Notes: generated by a model from the sequence alone, not told the origin. Counted from the stretch's first letter, positions 17,220-25,361 are shown. The stretch: 29,895 nt of DNA from Dehalococcoidia bacterium (GCA_021296055.1 JAGWBE010000025.1:1-29895), one strand, 5' to 3'. Program-made: numbers and translations.

Positions 17220-17926
17220 GCGCGCCTCCTGCCCAGCAGCCGGGCGAGTCTGCCGGGTGCGCGTTCTCCGTCCGCGGCGCGCACGGTCTCGACGAATGCT
17301 CGCACTTTGGCCGGGTCTTTCTCGCCGTCCGTCTCGATGCCGCTGGAGGCGTCCACGGCGACGGGACGCACCTGGGCGATCGCCTCGGCCACGTTGTCGG
17401 GCGTGAGGCCGCCCGCGAGTCCTGTCTCGTAGGCCATGGCCAGGTCGGCGGCGACGCCCCAATCGAAACGTTGGCCCGTGCCGCCGTAGGCGCCCTGCGG
17501 CTTGGCGTCCAGCACCAGGCGGTGTCCCGCCATAGCGTGGCGCTGCATCAGCACCATGGCGCGCATCAGGTTGGCGGCGCGCGGCAGCGCCGGGTCGATG
17601 CCGATGACCTTGTAGACAGGGGCGCGCATCTGCGCGGCGTAGCCCATCCCCTCGTCCGCGCACAGCTGCACCGCGTCGAGGCCCAGCCGCTCCACCAGCC
17701 CGTTCACCTCCGCCGTGTCCTGCCCTCCGAACAGGCCGACGATCTCCGGGCCTGGCTCTCCGCTCATCTGTCGGCGGTAGCCGGAGAGCAACTCCTCCGC
17801 CTGGTCGGGAGCGAGGCTGCGCTTGAGGCCGGGGATGAGCACTAGGGCGATGGCGTCCGCCCCCGCTCCGGCGGCGGCCAGCATCGGCTCGACCGTCTGA
17901 AAGCCGCACACCTGCACGCGCGTCAT
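17216..17926 (-). CDS. trpF: Phosphoribosylanthranilate isomerase
   Basis: TrpF performs the Amadori rearrangement of phosphoribosylanthranilate in tryptophan synthesis. The 236-residue (beta-alpha)8 protein has the general-base cysteine Cys7 (VQVCGFQ) and the general-acid aspartate Asp140 in [20 protein letters not shown]. Near the C terminus are [14 protein letters not shown] and [21 protein letters not shown], the usual phosphate-binding loops. The normal VQLHGDE motif reads VQLCADE here. The gene overlaps both trpC and trpB by 4 bases. It is slightly longer than most TrpF because of a basic C-terminal tail. Confidence 0.95.
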   Translation of the reverse strand: MTRVQVCGFQTVEPMLAAAGAGADAIALVLIPGLKRSLAPDQAEELLSGYRRQMSGEPGPEIVGLFGGQDTAEVNGLVERLGLDAVQLCADEGMGYAAQMRAPVYKVIGIDPALPRAANLMRAMVLMQRHAMAGHRLVLDAKPQGAYGGTGQRFDWGVAADLAMAYETGLAGGLTPDNVAEAIAQVRPVAVDASSGIETDGEKDPAKVRAFVETVRAADGERAPGRLARLLGRRRA

Positions 17927-18717
17927 ACGCCGCTGAGCTCCCGCACCTTGCTCGGCGTCCCATCCGCCGTGACTAACGCCTCGCCCACCAGGATAGCGTT
18001 GATTCCCGCCGCCTTGAGCGGCGCAACGTCTTGCGCGGAGTGCAGGCCGCTTTCCGCCACCACGATCTTGCCGCGCGGGATGCGCGGCTTCAGCCGCACG
18101 GAGAGCGACGTGTCCACCTTGAACGTCTTGAGGTCGCGGTGGTTGATTCCGATGACCTCCGCCCCTGCCTCCAACGCCGTCTCCAGCTCCGCCTCGTCGT
18201 GCACCTCCACCAGGGCTTGGAGCCGCGATTCGCGCGCGGCCTGCGTCAACTCTTGGAGTTGCGCGGAGCCCAACATAGCCACGATGAGCAGCGCCGCGTC
18301 CGCGCCGAACGCGCGCGCCTCCGCCATCTGGTAGGGGTCGTAGAGGAAGTCCTTGCGCAGCACGGGCGCTCCCTTGGGGCCGACCGCCTCCTTCACCGCG
18401 CGCAGGTGGTCGAGCGAGCCTTGGAAGTGGTCAACCTCCGTGAGGACGGAGATGGCCGCCGCGCCGTTGTCGGCGTACTGGACGGCCAGCCCGACGGGGT
18501 CGTAGTTCTCGGCCATCACGCCGCGGGAGGGCGACGCCTTCTTCACCTCCGCGATGAGGCGCACCTTGTCGCCCGACAGCGCCCCGGAGAAGTTCAGGGG
18601 CGCGGGCTGCTCCGCCGCCATCGCCTCGAGCTCCGACAGCGGGCGCTCGCGCTTGTGGCGCTCGACCTCCACCCGCTTGTATTCGAGGATGCGGTCTAGA
18701 ATCGTGCCCGTCGTCAT
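17923..18717 (-). CDS. trpC: Indole-3-glycerol phosphate synthase
   Basis: TrpC closes the indole ring, converting CdRP to indole-3-glycerol phosphate. The 264-residue length is typical. Visible motifs are [13 protein letters not shown] with the conserved lysines, [43 protein letters not shown] and [11 protein letters not shown]. The ATG at 18717 lies in an ATGA overlap with trpD and begins right at the conserved N terminus. The frame extends upstream as a shadow of trpD, which is rejected. It is not fused to trpF. Confidence 0.96.
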   Translation of the reverse strand: MTTGTILDRILEYKRVEVERHKRERPLSELEAMAAEQPAPLNFSGALSGDKVRLIAEVKKASPSRGVMAENYDPVGLAVQYADNGAAAISVLTEVDHFQGSLDHLRAVKEAVGPKGAPVLRKDFLYDPYQMAEARAFGADAALLIVAMLGSAQLQELTQAARESRLQALVEVHDEAELETALEAGAEVIGINHRDLKTFKVDTSLSVRLKPRIPRGKIVVAESGLHSAQDVAPLKAAGINAILVGEALVTADGTPSKVRELSGV

Positions 18718-19754
18718 TCCAACTCCTTCGTGAGGGAGGCGAGTTGCGCGACCTTGGCGCTGGCCTCTCCGCTGTCCACCGCCTCGCGCGCCAAGATTAC
18801 ACCCGCGCGCACGTCCGCCGCCTTCCCCGTTACGACGAGGGCGGCGGCGGCGTTCAGGAGCGTAACGTCCTTCTGGGGCGAATCCTCGCGGGAGAGCGCC
18901 GCGTCGAACATCGCCGCGTACTGCTCCGCGCTCCCGGGTTGCAGCGTGGCGAGCGACACGGGCGCGAGGCCCGCGTCCTCGGGCGCAAGCTCGAAGCGCC
19001 GCACCTTGCCGCCGTGGGCCTCCCAGACGTGCGTGGCCGCCGTCGTGGTCATCTCGTCCAAGCCGTCGTCGCTGCGCACGATCCACGCGCGTCGCGAGCC
19101 TAGCCCCATCAGCACGTAGGCCATCAGCTCGCCCAACTCCGGCTGCGGTCTGTGCATCACGACGTTGGGCTGCGCCACTCCAACCACCTGGTAGCGGGGG
19201 AAGGCCGGATTGGTGAGGGGGCCGAGAATGTTGAAGATAGTGCGCACGCCCAGCTCGCGGCGCACGGGCGCGGCGTGGCGTGTCGCGGGGTGGAACGCGG
19301 GCGCGAACATGAAGCCGATGCCCACCTCGTCGATGCAGCGGCGCACGCTCTCCGGCGACAGGGCGATCTTGACGCCCTTGGCCTCCAGCAGGTCGGCGGA
19401 GCCGACGAGGCCGGACGCCGCGCGGTTGTTGTGCTTGGCGACCCGGAGTCCCGCCGCCGCCGCAACGAACGCCGCCGCCGTCGATATGTTGAATGCCCCC
19501 ATGCCGTCGCCGCCCGTGCCCACGATGTCCACCACGTCGTCCCCCGCGTCCACCCGCAAGGCGTGCTCGCGCATCACGCGCGCCATGCCGGTAATCTCCG
19601 CCACCGACTCCACGTTCACGCGCAGCGCCACTAGGAACGCGCCGATCTGTGCGGGTGTGGCCTCGCCCGCCATGATCTCGCCCGCCACGTCCGACGCCTC
19701 CGCCTCCGTCAGCGTCGCTCCCTCCACTAGCTTGGCGATGGCCTCGCGGATCAT
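18714..19754 (-). CDS. trpD: Anthranilate phosphoribosyltransferase
   Basis: TrpD transfers the phosphoribosyl group of PRPP to anthranilate. The 346-residue product has the PRPP loop GTGGDG (79-84), the FNISTAAAFVAAAAG block, GSADLLEAKGV, and the C-terminal DEMTTTAATHVWE with the Mg-binding acidic residues. The anthranilate-site motif is normally KHGNR; here residues 107-111 read KHNNR, placing Asn where Gly is nearly invariant. A short insertion, MHRPQPELGELMAYVLMGLG, is a normal family variant. ATG 19754 overlaps the trpG stop (ATGA). Confidence 0.95.
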   Translation of the reverse strand: MIREAIAKLVEGATLTEAEASDVAGEIMAGEATPAQIGAFLVALRVNVESVAEITGMARVMREHALRVDAGDDVVDIVGTGGDGMGAFNISTAAAFVAAAAGLRVAKHNNRAASGLVGSADLLEAKGVKIALSPESVRRCIDEVGIGFMFAPAFHPATRHAAPVRRELGVRTIFNILGPLTNPAFPRYQVVGVAQPNVVMHRPQPELGELMAYVLMGLGSRRAWIVRSDDGLDEMTTTAATHVWEAHGGKVRRFELAPEDAGLAPVSLATLQPGSAEQYAAMFDAALSREDSPQKDVTLLNAAAALVVTGKAADVRAGVILAREAVDSGEASAKVAQLASLTKELE

Positions 19755-20332
19755 CCGCCCGCTCCTCGGGGCGCCTCCAAGAAGTTGCGCAGCAGCGCCT
19801 TCCCGCTCTCCGTCATAATCGACTCGGGATGGAACTGCACGCCCTCCACCGGGTGGCTGCAGTGGCGCACGCCCATGATGACGCCACTCGGCGTCGCCGC
19901 CGTAACCTCCAGCTCCGGCGGCACGCTATGGGGCGCGATGGCCAACGAGTGGTAGCGGATGGCGTCCAGCGGATTCGGCAGCCCGGCGAATACGCCCTTG
20001 CCGTCGTGCGATACGGCGCTCATCTTGCCGTGGACAATCTCTCCTGCGCCCGTCACCTCCGCCCCGTAGGCGGCGCCGATGCACTGGTGGCCCAGGCATA
20101 CGCCCAGCAGCGGCGTGCGCGGCCCGAATCGCCGCACCACGTCCACCGACACGCCCGCCTCCGCGGGCGTGCAAGGCCCCGGCGAGAGCACGATGCGCTC
20201 CGGCTCCATCGCCTCAATCTCGTCGAGCGTCGCCGCGTCGTTACGCACCGTCTTCACCTCCGCCCCCAGTTCGCACAGGTACTGGTAGAGATTGAAGGTG
20301 AAGGAGTCGTAGTTGTCGATTAGCAAAAGCAT
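19751..20332 (-). CDS. trpG: Anthranilate/aminodeoxychorismate synthase glutaminase subunit
   Basis: This class I glutamine amidotransferase provides ammonia to anthranilate synthase, and in many bacteria also to aminodeoxychorismate synthase. The 193-residue product starts LLLIDNYDSFTFNLYQYL and shows the triad: Cys79 in GVCLGHQ, and His168 and Glu170 in QFHPESIMTE. LSPGPCTPAEAG is the usual oxyanion region. ATG 20332 has GAGGA six bases upstream and is preferred over an in-frame TTG nine codons earlier. It is the first gene of trpG-D-C-F-B. The expected partner trpE is not in the window, so the subunit must pair with a protein encoded elsewhere. The 174 bases upstream contain no convincing promoter, T-box or leader peptide. 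Confidence 0.94.
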   Translation of the reverse strand: MLLLIDNYDSFTFNLYQYLCELGAEVKTVRNDAATLDEIEAMEPERIVLSPGPCTPAEAGVSVDVVRRFGPRTPLLGVCLGHQCIGAAYGAEVTGAGEIVHGKMSAVSHDGKGVFAGLPNPLDAIRYHSLAIAPHSVPPELEVTAATPSGVIMGVRHCSHPVEGVQFHPESIMTESGKALLRNFLEAPRGAGG

Positions 20333-20506
20333 CGCGCGTCCTCGTACATTGTCGGCCAATCGCCGTCCCGCGCATACCCTGCTCCGCCGTCTATCCCTTT
20401 CACATCGGCCAGGCGCCCCGTTTCATCGTGCAGGGTCTTCCTTCCGGTGGCAAACTTACGCCAAGGTTGCGCCACGTGCAGGCGCGCCCGACAAGGAGGC
20501 TTCACT

Positions 20507-20929
20507 ATGGCGCTCGAAGAACTCGACGGCCTGCTCGCCCAGAACCGCATTGCCGTGGCGACTACCTATCGCAAGGACGGACGCCCCCAGCAGAGCCTGG
20601 TGACGGTGGGCAGGTTCGACGGCGGCCTCGCCTTCACCACCACGCAGGGACGCGCCAAGTTCAACAACCTGGCGCGCGACCCGCGCTTCGCGCTGCTGCT
20701 GGCGCGTCCCGACTGGCGCGGGTACGCGGTACTGGACGGCGACGCGGAGGTGCGCAGCGCCGCGAATACGCCTGCGGATCGGCTGCGAGACGACCTGCGC
20801 GCCGTCTACCGCGCCGCCGCCGACAAGGAACACCCCGACTGGGACGAGTACGACCGCGTGATGCGCGAGGAGCGGCGCGTAGTGGTGTTGCTGCGCCCGG
20901 GGCGCCTCTTCACGCGCAACCTGCCCTAG
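20507..20929 (+). CDS. PPOX-class split-barrel flavin/F420-dependent protein
   Basis: This is a 140-residue protein of the pyridoxamine 5'-phosphate oxidase-like split-barrel superfamily. Members bind FMN, F420 or haem and act as small reductases. The pattern LLAQNRIAVATTYRKDGRP, then TTTQGRAKFNNLARDPRFAL and YAVLDGDAEV, closely matches the F420-dependent (Rv1155-like) branch, but cofactor and substrate cannot be decided from sequence. The ATG at 20507 has a strong AAGGAGG site 7 bases upstream. It is a single gene diverging from trpG. A hairpin follows it. Confidence 0.82.
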   Translation: MALEELDGLLAQNRIAVATTYRKDGRPQQSLVTVGRFDGGLAFTTTQGRAKFNNLARDPRFALLLARPDWRGYAVLDGDAEVRSAANTPADRLRDDLRAVYRAAADKEHPDWDEYDRVMREERRVVVLLRPGRLFTRNLP

Positions 20930-20937
20930 GCGCTCCG

Positions 20938-20973
20938 TCCGTTCGCCTTGAGGGGGATTGAAGGGCGAACGGA
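20938..20973. terminator. Hairpin between convergent genes
   Basis: A 10-bp perfect stem (20938-20947 with 20964-20973; TCCGTTCGCC and its complement) encloses a 16-base loop. It lies in the 51-base gap between the PPOX gene and the PIG-L gene, which converge. There is no T-run on either side, so it may be a weak bidirectional or Rho-dependent terminator. Confidence 0.5.
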
Positions 20974-20980
20974 TGCGCCC

Positions 20981-21697
20981 TCAACGACGGAATTCAATCT
21001 TGCGGAAGGCTTCGGCGTAGGCGTAGCCCGTGCCGTCGGCGCGCTCCGCCGCCCGCTTCGCCCAGCGGCGCACGAATTCCTCCATGTCGTCGCGGGCGAG
21101 CGAGAGTTGGCTCTCGTGCTTGGTCAGCGCCTCTATCTTCGCGCCGATGGTGTCGGAGATGTCGATAGCCACGTCGGGGTTCTCCGTGCCCCACAGCAGC
21201 GCCGCGCCCACCTTGTGGACGGACAACCCCTCGCTGCGGATGTGCTCCTCGTAGTGGAGCGTGTCCCTCGCGTAAGGGAAGCAGGCATCGAGCGCGACCT
21301 GGCCGGAGGTGCGATGGTCGCGGTGGCCATGGCTCTGCACGCGCACGGGGTCCATCGCCAACACTACGTCGGGCTTGAAGCGCCGTATCTCCCGCACCAA
21401 TTGGCCCCGGAACTCCCGCGTGTCCTCCAACTCGCCGTCGCCGTAGCCCAGCCACACCATCTGCTGCACGCCTAGCGCCTCGACGGCTGCGCGCTGCTCC
21501 CGCTCGCGGGTCTCCGCCAGCCGCTCGCGCGTCATCTCCAGGTCGGACGTGCCCTTGTCGCCGTTCGTGCAGACGACGTAGAGCACTTCCGTCCCCTGCT
21601 TCACCCACTTGGCCACCGTCCCCCCGCAGCCCGACTCTCCGTCGTCGGGATGGGGGATGACCAGCATGGCGCGCTCGGGCGCGTCGAAGGTGTCCAT
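20981..21697 (-). CDS. PIG-L (LmbE-like) family zinc deacetylase
   Basis: PIG-L enzymes are zinc hydrolases that remove N-acetyl groups from GlcNAc-type sugars; MshB (mycothiol) and BshB (bacillithiol) belong here. The 238-residue product has the N-terminal motif PHPDDGESGCGGT with His16, Asp18 and Asp19, and the downstream HGHRDHRTSG motif whose His128 is the expected third zinc ligand. The normal AHPDDE motif reads PHPDDGE, a one-residue insertion-like difference. ATG 21697 has GGAGG just upstream. No signal peptide is seen, so it is probably cytoplasmic. It diverges from a tandem-GNAT gene. The exact substrate is unknown; context suggests a sugar conjugate. Confidence 0.88.
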   Translation of the reverse strand: MDTFDAPERAMLVIPHPDDGESGCGGTVAKWVKQGTEVLYVVCTNGDKGTSDLEMTRERLAETREREQRAAVEALGVQQMVWLGYGDGELEDTREFRGQLVREIRRFKPDVVLAMDPVRVQSHGHRDHRTSGQVALDACFPYARDTLHYEEHIRSEGLSVHKVGAALLWGTENPDVAIDISDTIGAKIEALTKHESQLSLARDDMEEFVRRWAKRAAERADGTGYAYAEAFRKIEFRR

Positions 21698-21707
21698 AGG
21701 GCCTCCG

Positions 21708-21734
21708 TGGACATGGGCGGGGTGGCGCTATGAT
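21708..21734 (+). promoter_or_regulatory. Candidate promoter of the tandem-GNAT gene
   Basis: TGGACA (21708-21713), one base from the -35 consensus, is followed by TATGAT (21729-21734), one base from the -10 consensus. The spacer is 15 bases, shorter than optimal. TGGACA also forms an inverted repeat with TGTCCA (21691-21696) across the divergent start of the PIG-L gene. The position of the -10 argues that translation begins at the GTG at 21781 rather than the in-frame ATG at 21730. Confidence 0.45.
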
Positions 21735-21780
21735 ACGCGACGCCGCCCCCGCGCGGACGAAACGATGGAGACTCCGCGAC

Positions 21781-22698
21781 GTGAACGTCCCTGGCCGACC
21801 AACAGTGCGCCCCTTCCGCTGGCCCGACCTGGATGAGCGGGCGGCCTTGGCGGACGCCATCGACGGGGGAGGCGAGCCGCTCGAGCGCCGACGCGAGTCG
21901 CTGCGCCGCCTCTACCGCCAGCCTGGCATGGCGCCCGAGCGCGATTGCTTCACGGCGCTGTTGGACGGGCGGCAGGTCGGCTGCGCGACGCTCCACGTGG
22001 AGGCTCCCATCGGGCGCGGCGTGCTGGAGTGCGGCGTCCGGCCCGACGCGCGGCGGCGCGGCGTGGGGCGCGCCCTGGTGGACGCCGCCGTGGCCCACGC
22101 GCGCGGCCTGGGCCTCCAAGTGTTGGACTTCGACGCGTCCGAGGACGACGAGGCGGCGGCGCGTCTGTTCGCGAGCGCGGGGTTCGCCATCGTGCGCCGG
22201 CACCTGCACCTGCGCATCGAGCGCCTCGCCCCGCCGCCGCAACGCGAGCCGCCAGGGCGCGTCGTCAGGCCGCTGCGCCGCGAGGACGTGCCCGCGCTTG
22301 CGGAAGTGCAGAACGCGGCGTTCACCGGCTCGTGGGGCTACTGCCCCAATACGCCCGACCAACTGGACTACCGCATCTACGAACTCCCGCTCGACCGCCC
22401 CGACGACATCGTGGTCGTCGAGGAGGCGGGGCGGCTAGTCGGCTACTGCTGGGCGCAGCGGCGCGGGAGGGGCGAACCCGGCGTGGTGGGGATGGTGGGG
22501 GTTCTTCCGGAGATGCAGGGGCGCGGCGTCGGCTGGGCGGCGACGGCGGCGGCGCTAGGAGCGTTGGCGGAGGCGGGCGCGCGGCCCATCAACATCACCG
22601 TGGACGAGGCGAACACTCCCGCCGTCAACCTCTACCGCTCGCTTGGCTTCGAGACGGCGTGGCGGTCGGTCTGGTATCGGCGCGAGCTCAGCGCGTAA
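21781..22698 (+). CDS. Tandem GNAT-domain acetyltransferase, MshD-like layout
   Basis: The 305-residue protein contains two GNAT domains. In the first (about 8-148) the acetyl-CoA loop reads VRPDARRRGVGRAL (86-99). In the second (about 160-303) it reads VLPEMQGRGVGWAATAAALG (241-260), followed by VDEANTPAVNLYRSLGFE and an ending WYRREL. Two tandem GNAT domains, about 300-315 residues, a better-preserved second acetyl-CoA site, and the N-x-x-A-V-x-L-Y-x-x-L-G-F ending are all features of mycothiol acetyltransferase MshD. Many other double-GNAT proteins exist, so the function is unproven. The start is GTG with a distant GGAG. It converges on the EamA gene, overlapping it by 11 bases. Confidence 0.8.
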   Translation: MNVPGRPTVRPFRWPDLDERAALADAIDGGGEPLERRRESLRRLYRQPGMAPERDCFTALLDGRQVGCATLHVEAPIGRGVLECGVRPDARRRGVGRALVDAAVAHARGLGLQVLDFDASEDDEAAARLFASAGFAIVRRHLHLRIERLAPPPQREPPGRVVRPLRREDVPALAEVQNAAFTGSWGYCPNTPDQLDYRIYELPLDRPDDIVVVEEAGRLVGYCWAQRRGRGEPGVVGMVGVLPEMQGRGVGWAATAAALGALAEAGARPINITVDEANTPAVNLYRSLGFETAWRSVWYRRELSA

Positions 22699-23113
22699 GC
22701 AGGTAGAGCGAGACCGCGCCCAGGGCGACGCCCGCCACCCGCGCCGCCGTAACCGGCTCGCGCAGCACCAGGAAGCCCAGCGCGGCGGCGACGGCGAAGT
22801 TCATCGCGAAGATGGGCACGACGACGGACACAGGTCCGCGCGCCAGCGCCGTGTAGAACGCGATGATGGCCACGCTGATGAGCAACCCCGCGATGACGAT
22901 GTAGAGCGTGGGGACGTTCCAACCCACGTTGCCTATCACGTTCACCCCGCGCGTGAGCGCCCACACCAGCCCCAGCCCGACGAGGAAGGCGTTGACCAGC
23001 ACGATGGCCGACTCGGACGGATAGGTGCGCAGCGCAAGGCGCAGGAAGAGCGCCGCCACGCCGTAGACGCCCATGGCGATCAGCGCCGCCGTTACGTGGG
23101 CGCTCAAGCCCAC
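22688..23113 (-). CDS. Single-domain EamA/DMT-family membrane transporter
   Basis: This 141-residue membrane protein has about five hydrophobic helices: near residues 6-27, 36-56, 68-88, 94-115 and 121-139. It has the EamA-type pattern with ALARGPVSVVVPIFAMNF and FLVLREPVTAARVAGVALGA. Most EamA proteins have two such repeats and ten helices; single-repeat forms are thought to work as dimers. The substrate is unknown. The GTG at 23113 lies 4 bases after the glycosyltransferase stop, so the two are probably co-translated, which suggests export or uptake related to the product of that pathway. Confidence 0.82.
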   Translation of the reverse strand: MGLSAHVTAALIAMGVYGVAALFLRLALRTYPSESAIVLVNAFLVGLGLVWALTRGVNVIGNVGWNVPTLYIVIAGLLISVAIIAFYTALARGPVSVVVPIFAMNFAVAAALGFLVLREPVTAARVAGVALGAVSLYLLTR

Positions 23114-23117
23114 TTCG

Positions 23118-24368
23118 TTACCCAACGCACGGCTGCACGACGGCGCGCTGCCCCCACAGCGCCAGCGTCTGCGCGTAGGCGGCGCGCAGGTCTGCGCACG
23201 CGCGCTCCCACCCGAACCGCCGCGCCCACGCCGGCGCCGCCGCGCCCATCCGCGCGCGGCCCGCGTCATCGTCGAGCATCTCCGCGATGTGGGCTGCGTA
23301 GACGGCCGGGTCGTGGCCCGCCGCGAGGCGCCCCGTAACGCCGTCTGCCACCACCTCGCGCAGGCCGCCCACCGCCGCCGCGAGGACGGGCGTGCCGCTG
23401 GCCATCGACTCCAGCGCCGCGTGGCCGAACGACTCGTGGCGGGAGGGCATGGCCAGCAGGTCGGCGGCGGCGTAGTAGTCGGGCAGCCGCTCCTGCGGCA
23501 TCGCCTCGCGCCAGACGACGCGGCTGCTTACGCCCGCCTCCTCGGCGACGCGCCGTAGCCACCACGCGCCCTCGTCCACTGGGCCGCCGCCCACCACCAC
23601 TAGCGCCGCGCCGGGGATGTCCGCCAATGCCCGCACAAGGATATCCGGCCCCTTGAAGGGTTCGAGCCGTCCCACGTACAGGATGATTTTCGCGTCCGGA
23701 TCCAGGCCCGTGCGCCGCCGCGCCGCCGCTTTGTCGCCGGGGCGGAAGCGGTCGAGATCGACGCCGCTGGGAGCGATGCTGACGCGCTCGGGATGGACGC
23801 CGTAGAGGCGCTCCAGGTGGCTGCGCTCCTCCTCGGTGAAGGCCACGATGCGGTCGGCCGACGCCATAGCCGCCTCCGCTTGCTTGCGCTCTTCCGGCTC
23901 GCGTCCCTCGTAGGCGCTCTCCTTCACCAGCGCTAAGGTGTGGAAGGTGGCGGCGTGCGGCACGCCCAGGTCGCGCGCAAGGCGTTCGCCCGACCAACCG
24001 GACAGCCAGTAGTGGCTGTGGACGAGGTCGTAGCCGAGACCCTCGGCGAGGGCGAAGGCGCGCATCCCATCGTAGAGGTCGGGCAGATAGGGCACGACCT
24101 CCTCCTTGTCCAACTCCGCCGGGCCGCCGGGGACGTGGATGACGCGCACGCGCTTGCCCGCCTTCAGCAACTCGGGGCCGCCCGTCCGGTGCGAGCGCGT
24201 GAAGATGTCCACGCAGACGCCCTGCTCGGCGAGACGCCACGCGACCTGGCGCAGGTAGACGCTCATGCCGCCCGCCGAGCGCGCGCCAGGCGTAACCAGC
24301 GGACAGCCATGCAGCGAGACCATCGCCAAGCGCCGCAGCGGAAAGCCGCCGTTCACGTCGAAGTCCAC
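23118..24368 (-). CDS. GT4-family glycosyltransferase, MshA-like
   Basis: This is a 416-residue GT-B retaining glycosyltransferase. The donor site is complete: GRLEPFKGPDILVRAL (Arg234, Lys239) and the EX7E pair Glu312/Glu320 in HESFGHAALESMASGTPV. The N-terminal half carries MVSLHGCPL, then SAGGMSVYLRQVAWRLAEQG, LVHSHYWLSG and TFHTLALVK. This is the pattern of MshA, which joins UDP-GlcNAc and inositol phosphate in mycothiol synthesis, and of related sucrose-phosphate-synthase-like enzymes. Lys88, Tyr120, Thr144 and Arg161 fall where MshA places its inositol-phosphate contacts, by my recollection. The GTG start lies 3 bases after the upstream stop. It is probably cytoplasmic. MshA identity is suggestive, not proven. 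Confidence 0.85.
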   Translation of the reverse strand: MDFDVNGGFPLRRLAMVSLHGCPLVTPGARSAGGMSVYLRQVAWRLAEQGVCVDIFTRSHRTGGPELLKAGKRVRVIHVPGGPAELDKEEVVPYLPDLYDGMRAFALAEGLGYDLVHSHYWLSGWSGERLARDLGVPHAATFHTLALVKESAYEGREPEERKQAEAAMASADRIVAFTEEERSHLERLYGVHPERVSIAPSGVDLDRFRPGDKAAARRRTGLDPDAKIILYVGRLEPFKGPDILVRALADIPGAALVVVGGGPVDEGAWWLRRVAEEAGVSSRVVWREAMPQERLPDYYAAADLLAMPSRHESFGHAALESMASGTPVLAAAVGGLREVVADGVTGRLAAGHDPAVYAAHIAEMLDDDAGRARMGAAAPAWARRFGWERACADLRAAYAQTLALWGQRAVVQPCVG

Positions 24369-24371
24369 GCG

Positions 24372-25346
24372 CTAACGCTCCGCCCTGATGTGGTAGAGCA
24401 GCACGTCCGACGCGCCCAGGTCGTACTTGTAGGGTTCGTCGCCGCGCAGGAAGTCGTAGTAGCCCAACCCCTCGTCGATAGCGTGGCGGATGGTCAGCGC
24501 CTTGAGCAGCAGCCCGGCGCTGTACTCGCGCATCGCCACGTTGTAACCGCTGTTGTAGAGCAAGCGCCTGCCCATAAAGTCGAAACAGACCGCAGCGGAG
24601 GCGGTCTGCCCGTTCACCTCCAGGGAAAAGAGGCGCAGCATCCCCGCCTCGCTCATCTCCAGGGCCATCCCGCGGAAGAACGCTTCGCGCTCCGGCGCCA
24701 TGAAGCCGCGCTTCTCCTCGTGGCTCTCGCGCATCAGGTCGATGAGCGCGCCCACGTCCGCCGCCAGCGCGCCAGGCTCCGACAGGACGAGGCGGTAGCC
24801 GTCCGCGCGTTCCAGACGGCGCAGCTTCCGGCGCAGTTCGTGCCGATCCTTCTTGGTCAAGCCCGCCAGGTAGTCGTCCCACGACGCTGGCAGCGCCAGG
24901 CCTGGCGCTGTGTCCTCGCGCTCCACGCTCACGCGGTAGCCGCGCCCGCGCAGCAGGCCGGGCAGGTGCTCCAAGGTGGGCGAGGTCTCGCGGATGGAGG
25001 TGAGGTCAAGCGTGCGCCACTCCTCCGCGTCGAGGCAGCGCGCGGCCTCCGCGAAGAAGCGCGCCGGGTCGGATGCCCCGAACACGAAGTCATGGTAGTC
25101 CACCAGGTCGGTCCCGCCCAGGAAGGAAAGCGTCCCGTCCGCATAGCACATCGGCGCGATGCCCAGGGGCGACGCCTCGTCGCCGACGAGCAGCAGGCGC
25201 AGGTCGAGACCGCCGCCGAAACGCTCCCACCACGACGCGTGCCACTGTGGGGTAAGGAAGACGGACGCCTCCGCCTGGTCGCGCGCCATAGCCGCCCAGA
25301 CGCGCTCCACGGCGGCGAAGGACGGCGAGACGACGCTACAAGTCAT
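24372..25346 (-). CDS. CelD/BcsL-type (FemAB-like) GNAT acyltransferase
   Basis: The 324-residue protein looks like the Acetyltransf_6 (CelD/BcsL, FemAB-like) family. The C-terminal catalytic half holds KKDRHELRRKLRRLE, a hydrophobic strand LRLFSLEVNGQTASAAVCFD, LYNSGYNVAMREYSAGLLL and the hallmark YYDFLRGDEPYKYDLG. Such proteins transfer acyl or aminoacyl groups to sugars or peptidoglycan-type acceptors, often in polysaccharide or glycolipid clusters. The ATG at 25346 has a strong GGAGGG site. It lies 15 bases after thrC and 3 before the glycosyltransferase. No signal peptide is visible. Its substrate is unknown. Confidence 0.8.
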   Translation of the reverse strand: MTCSVVSPSFAAVERVWAAMARDQAEASVFLTPQWHASWWERFGGGLDLRLLLVGDEASPLGIAPMCYADGTLSFLGGTDLVDYHDFVFGASDPARFFAEAARCLDAEEWRTLDLTSIRETSPTLEHLPGLLRGRGYRVSVEREDTAPGLALPASWDDYLAGLTKKDRHELRRKLRRLERADGYRLVLSEPGALAADVGALIDLMRESHEEKRGFMAPEREAFFRGMALEMSEAGMLRLFSLEVNGQTASAAVCFDFMGRRLLYNSGYNVAMREYSAGLLLKALTIRHAIDEGLGYYDFLRGDEPYKYDLGASDVLLYHIRAER

Positions 25347-25361
25347 CGCGACCCTCCACGT

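Noticed and set aside
16149..17963. Long frame joining trpF-region codons with trpB
   Set aside because: The upstream part is a shadow of trpF; trpB starts at the GTG at 17219 and the downstream end is the out-of-frame read-through after the deletion.
20333..20506. T-box riboswitch or trp leader peptide before trpG
   Set aside because: No T-box core sequence, no run of Trp codons and no terminator/antiterminator pair were seen in these 174 bases.
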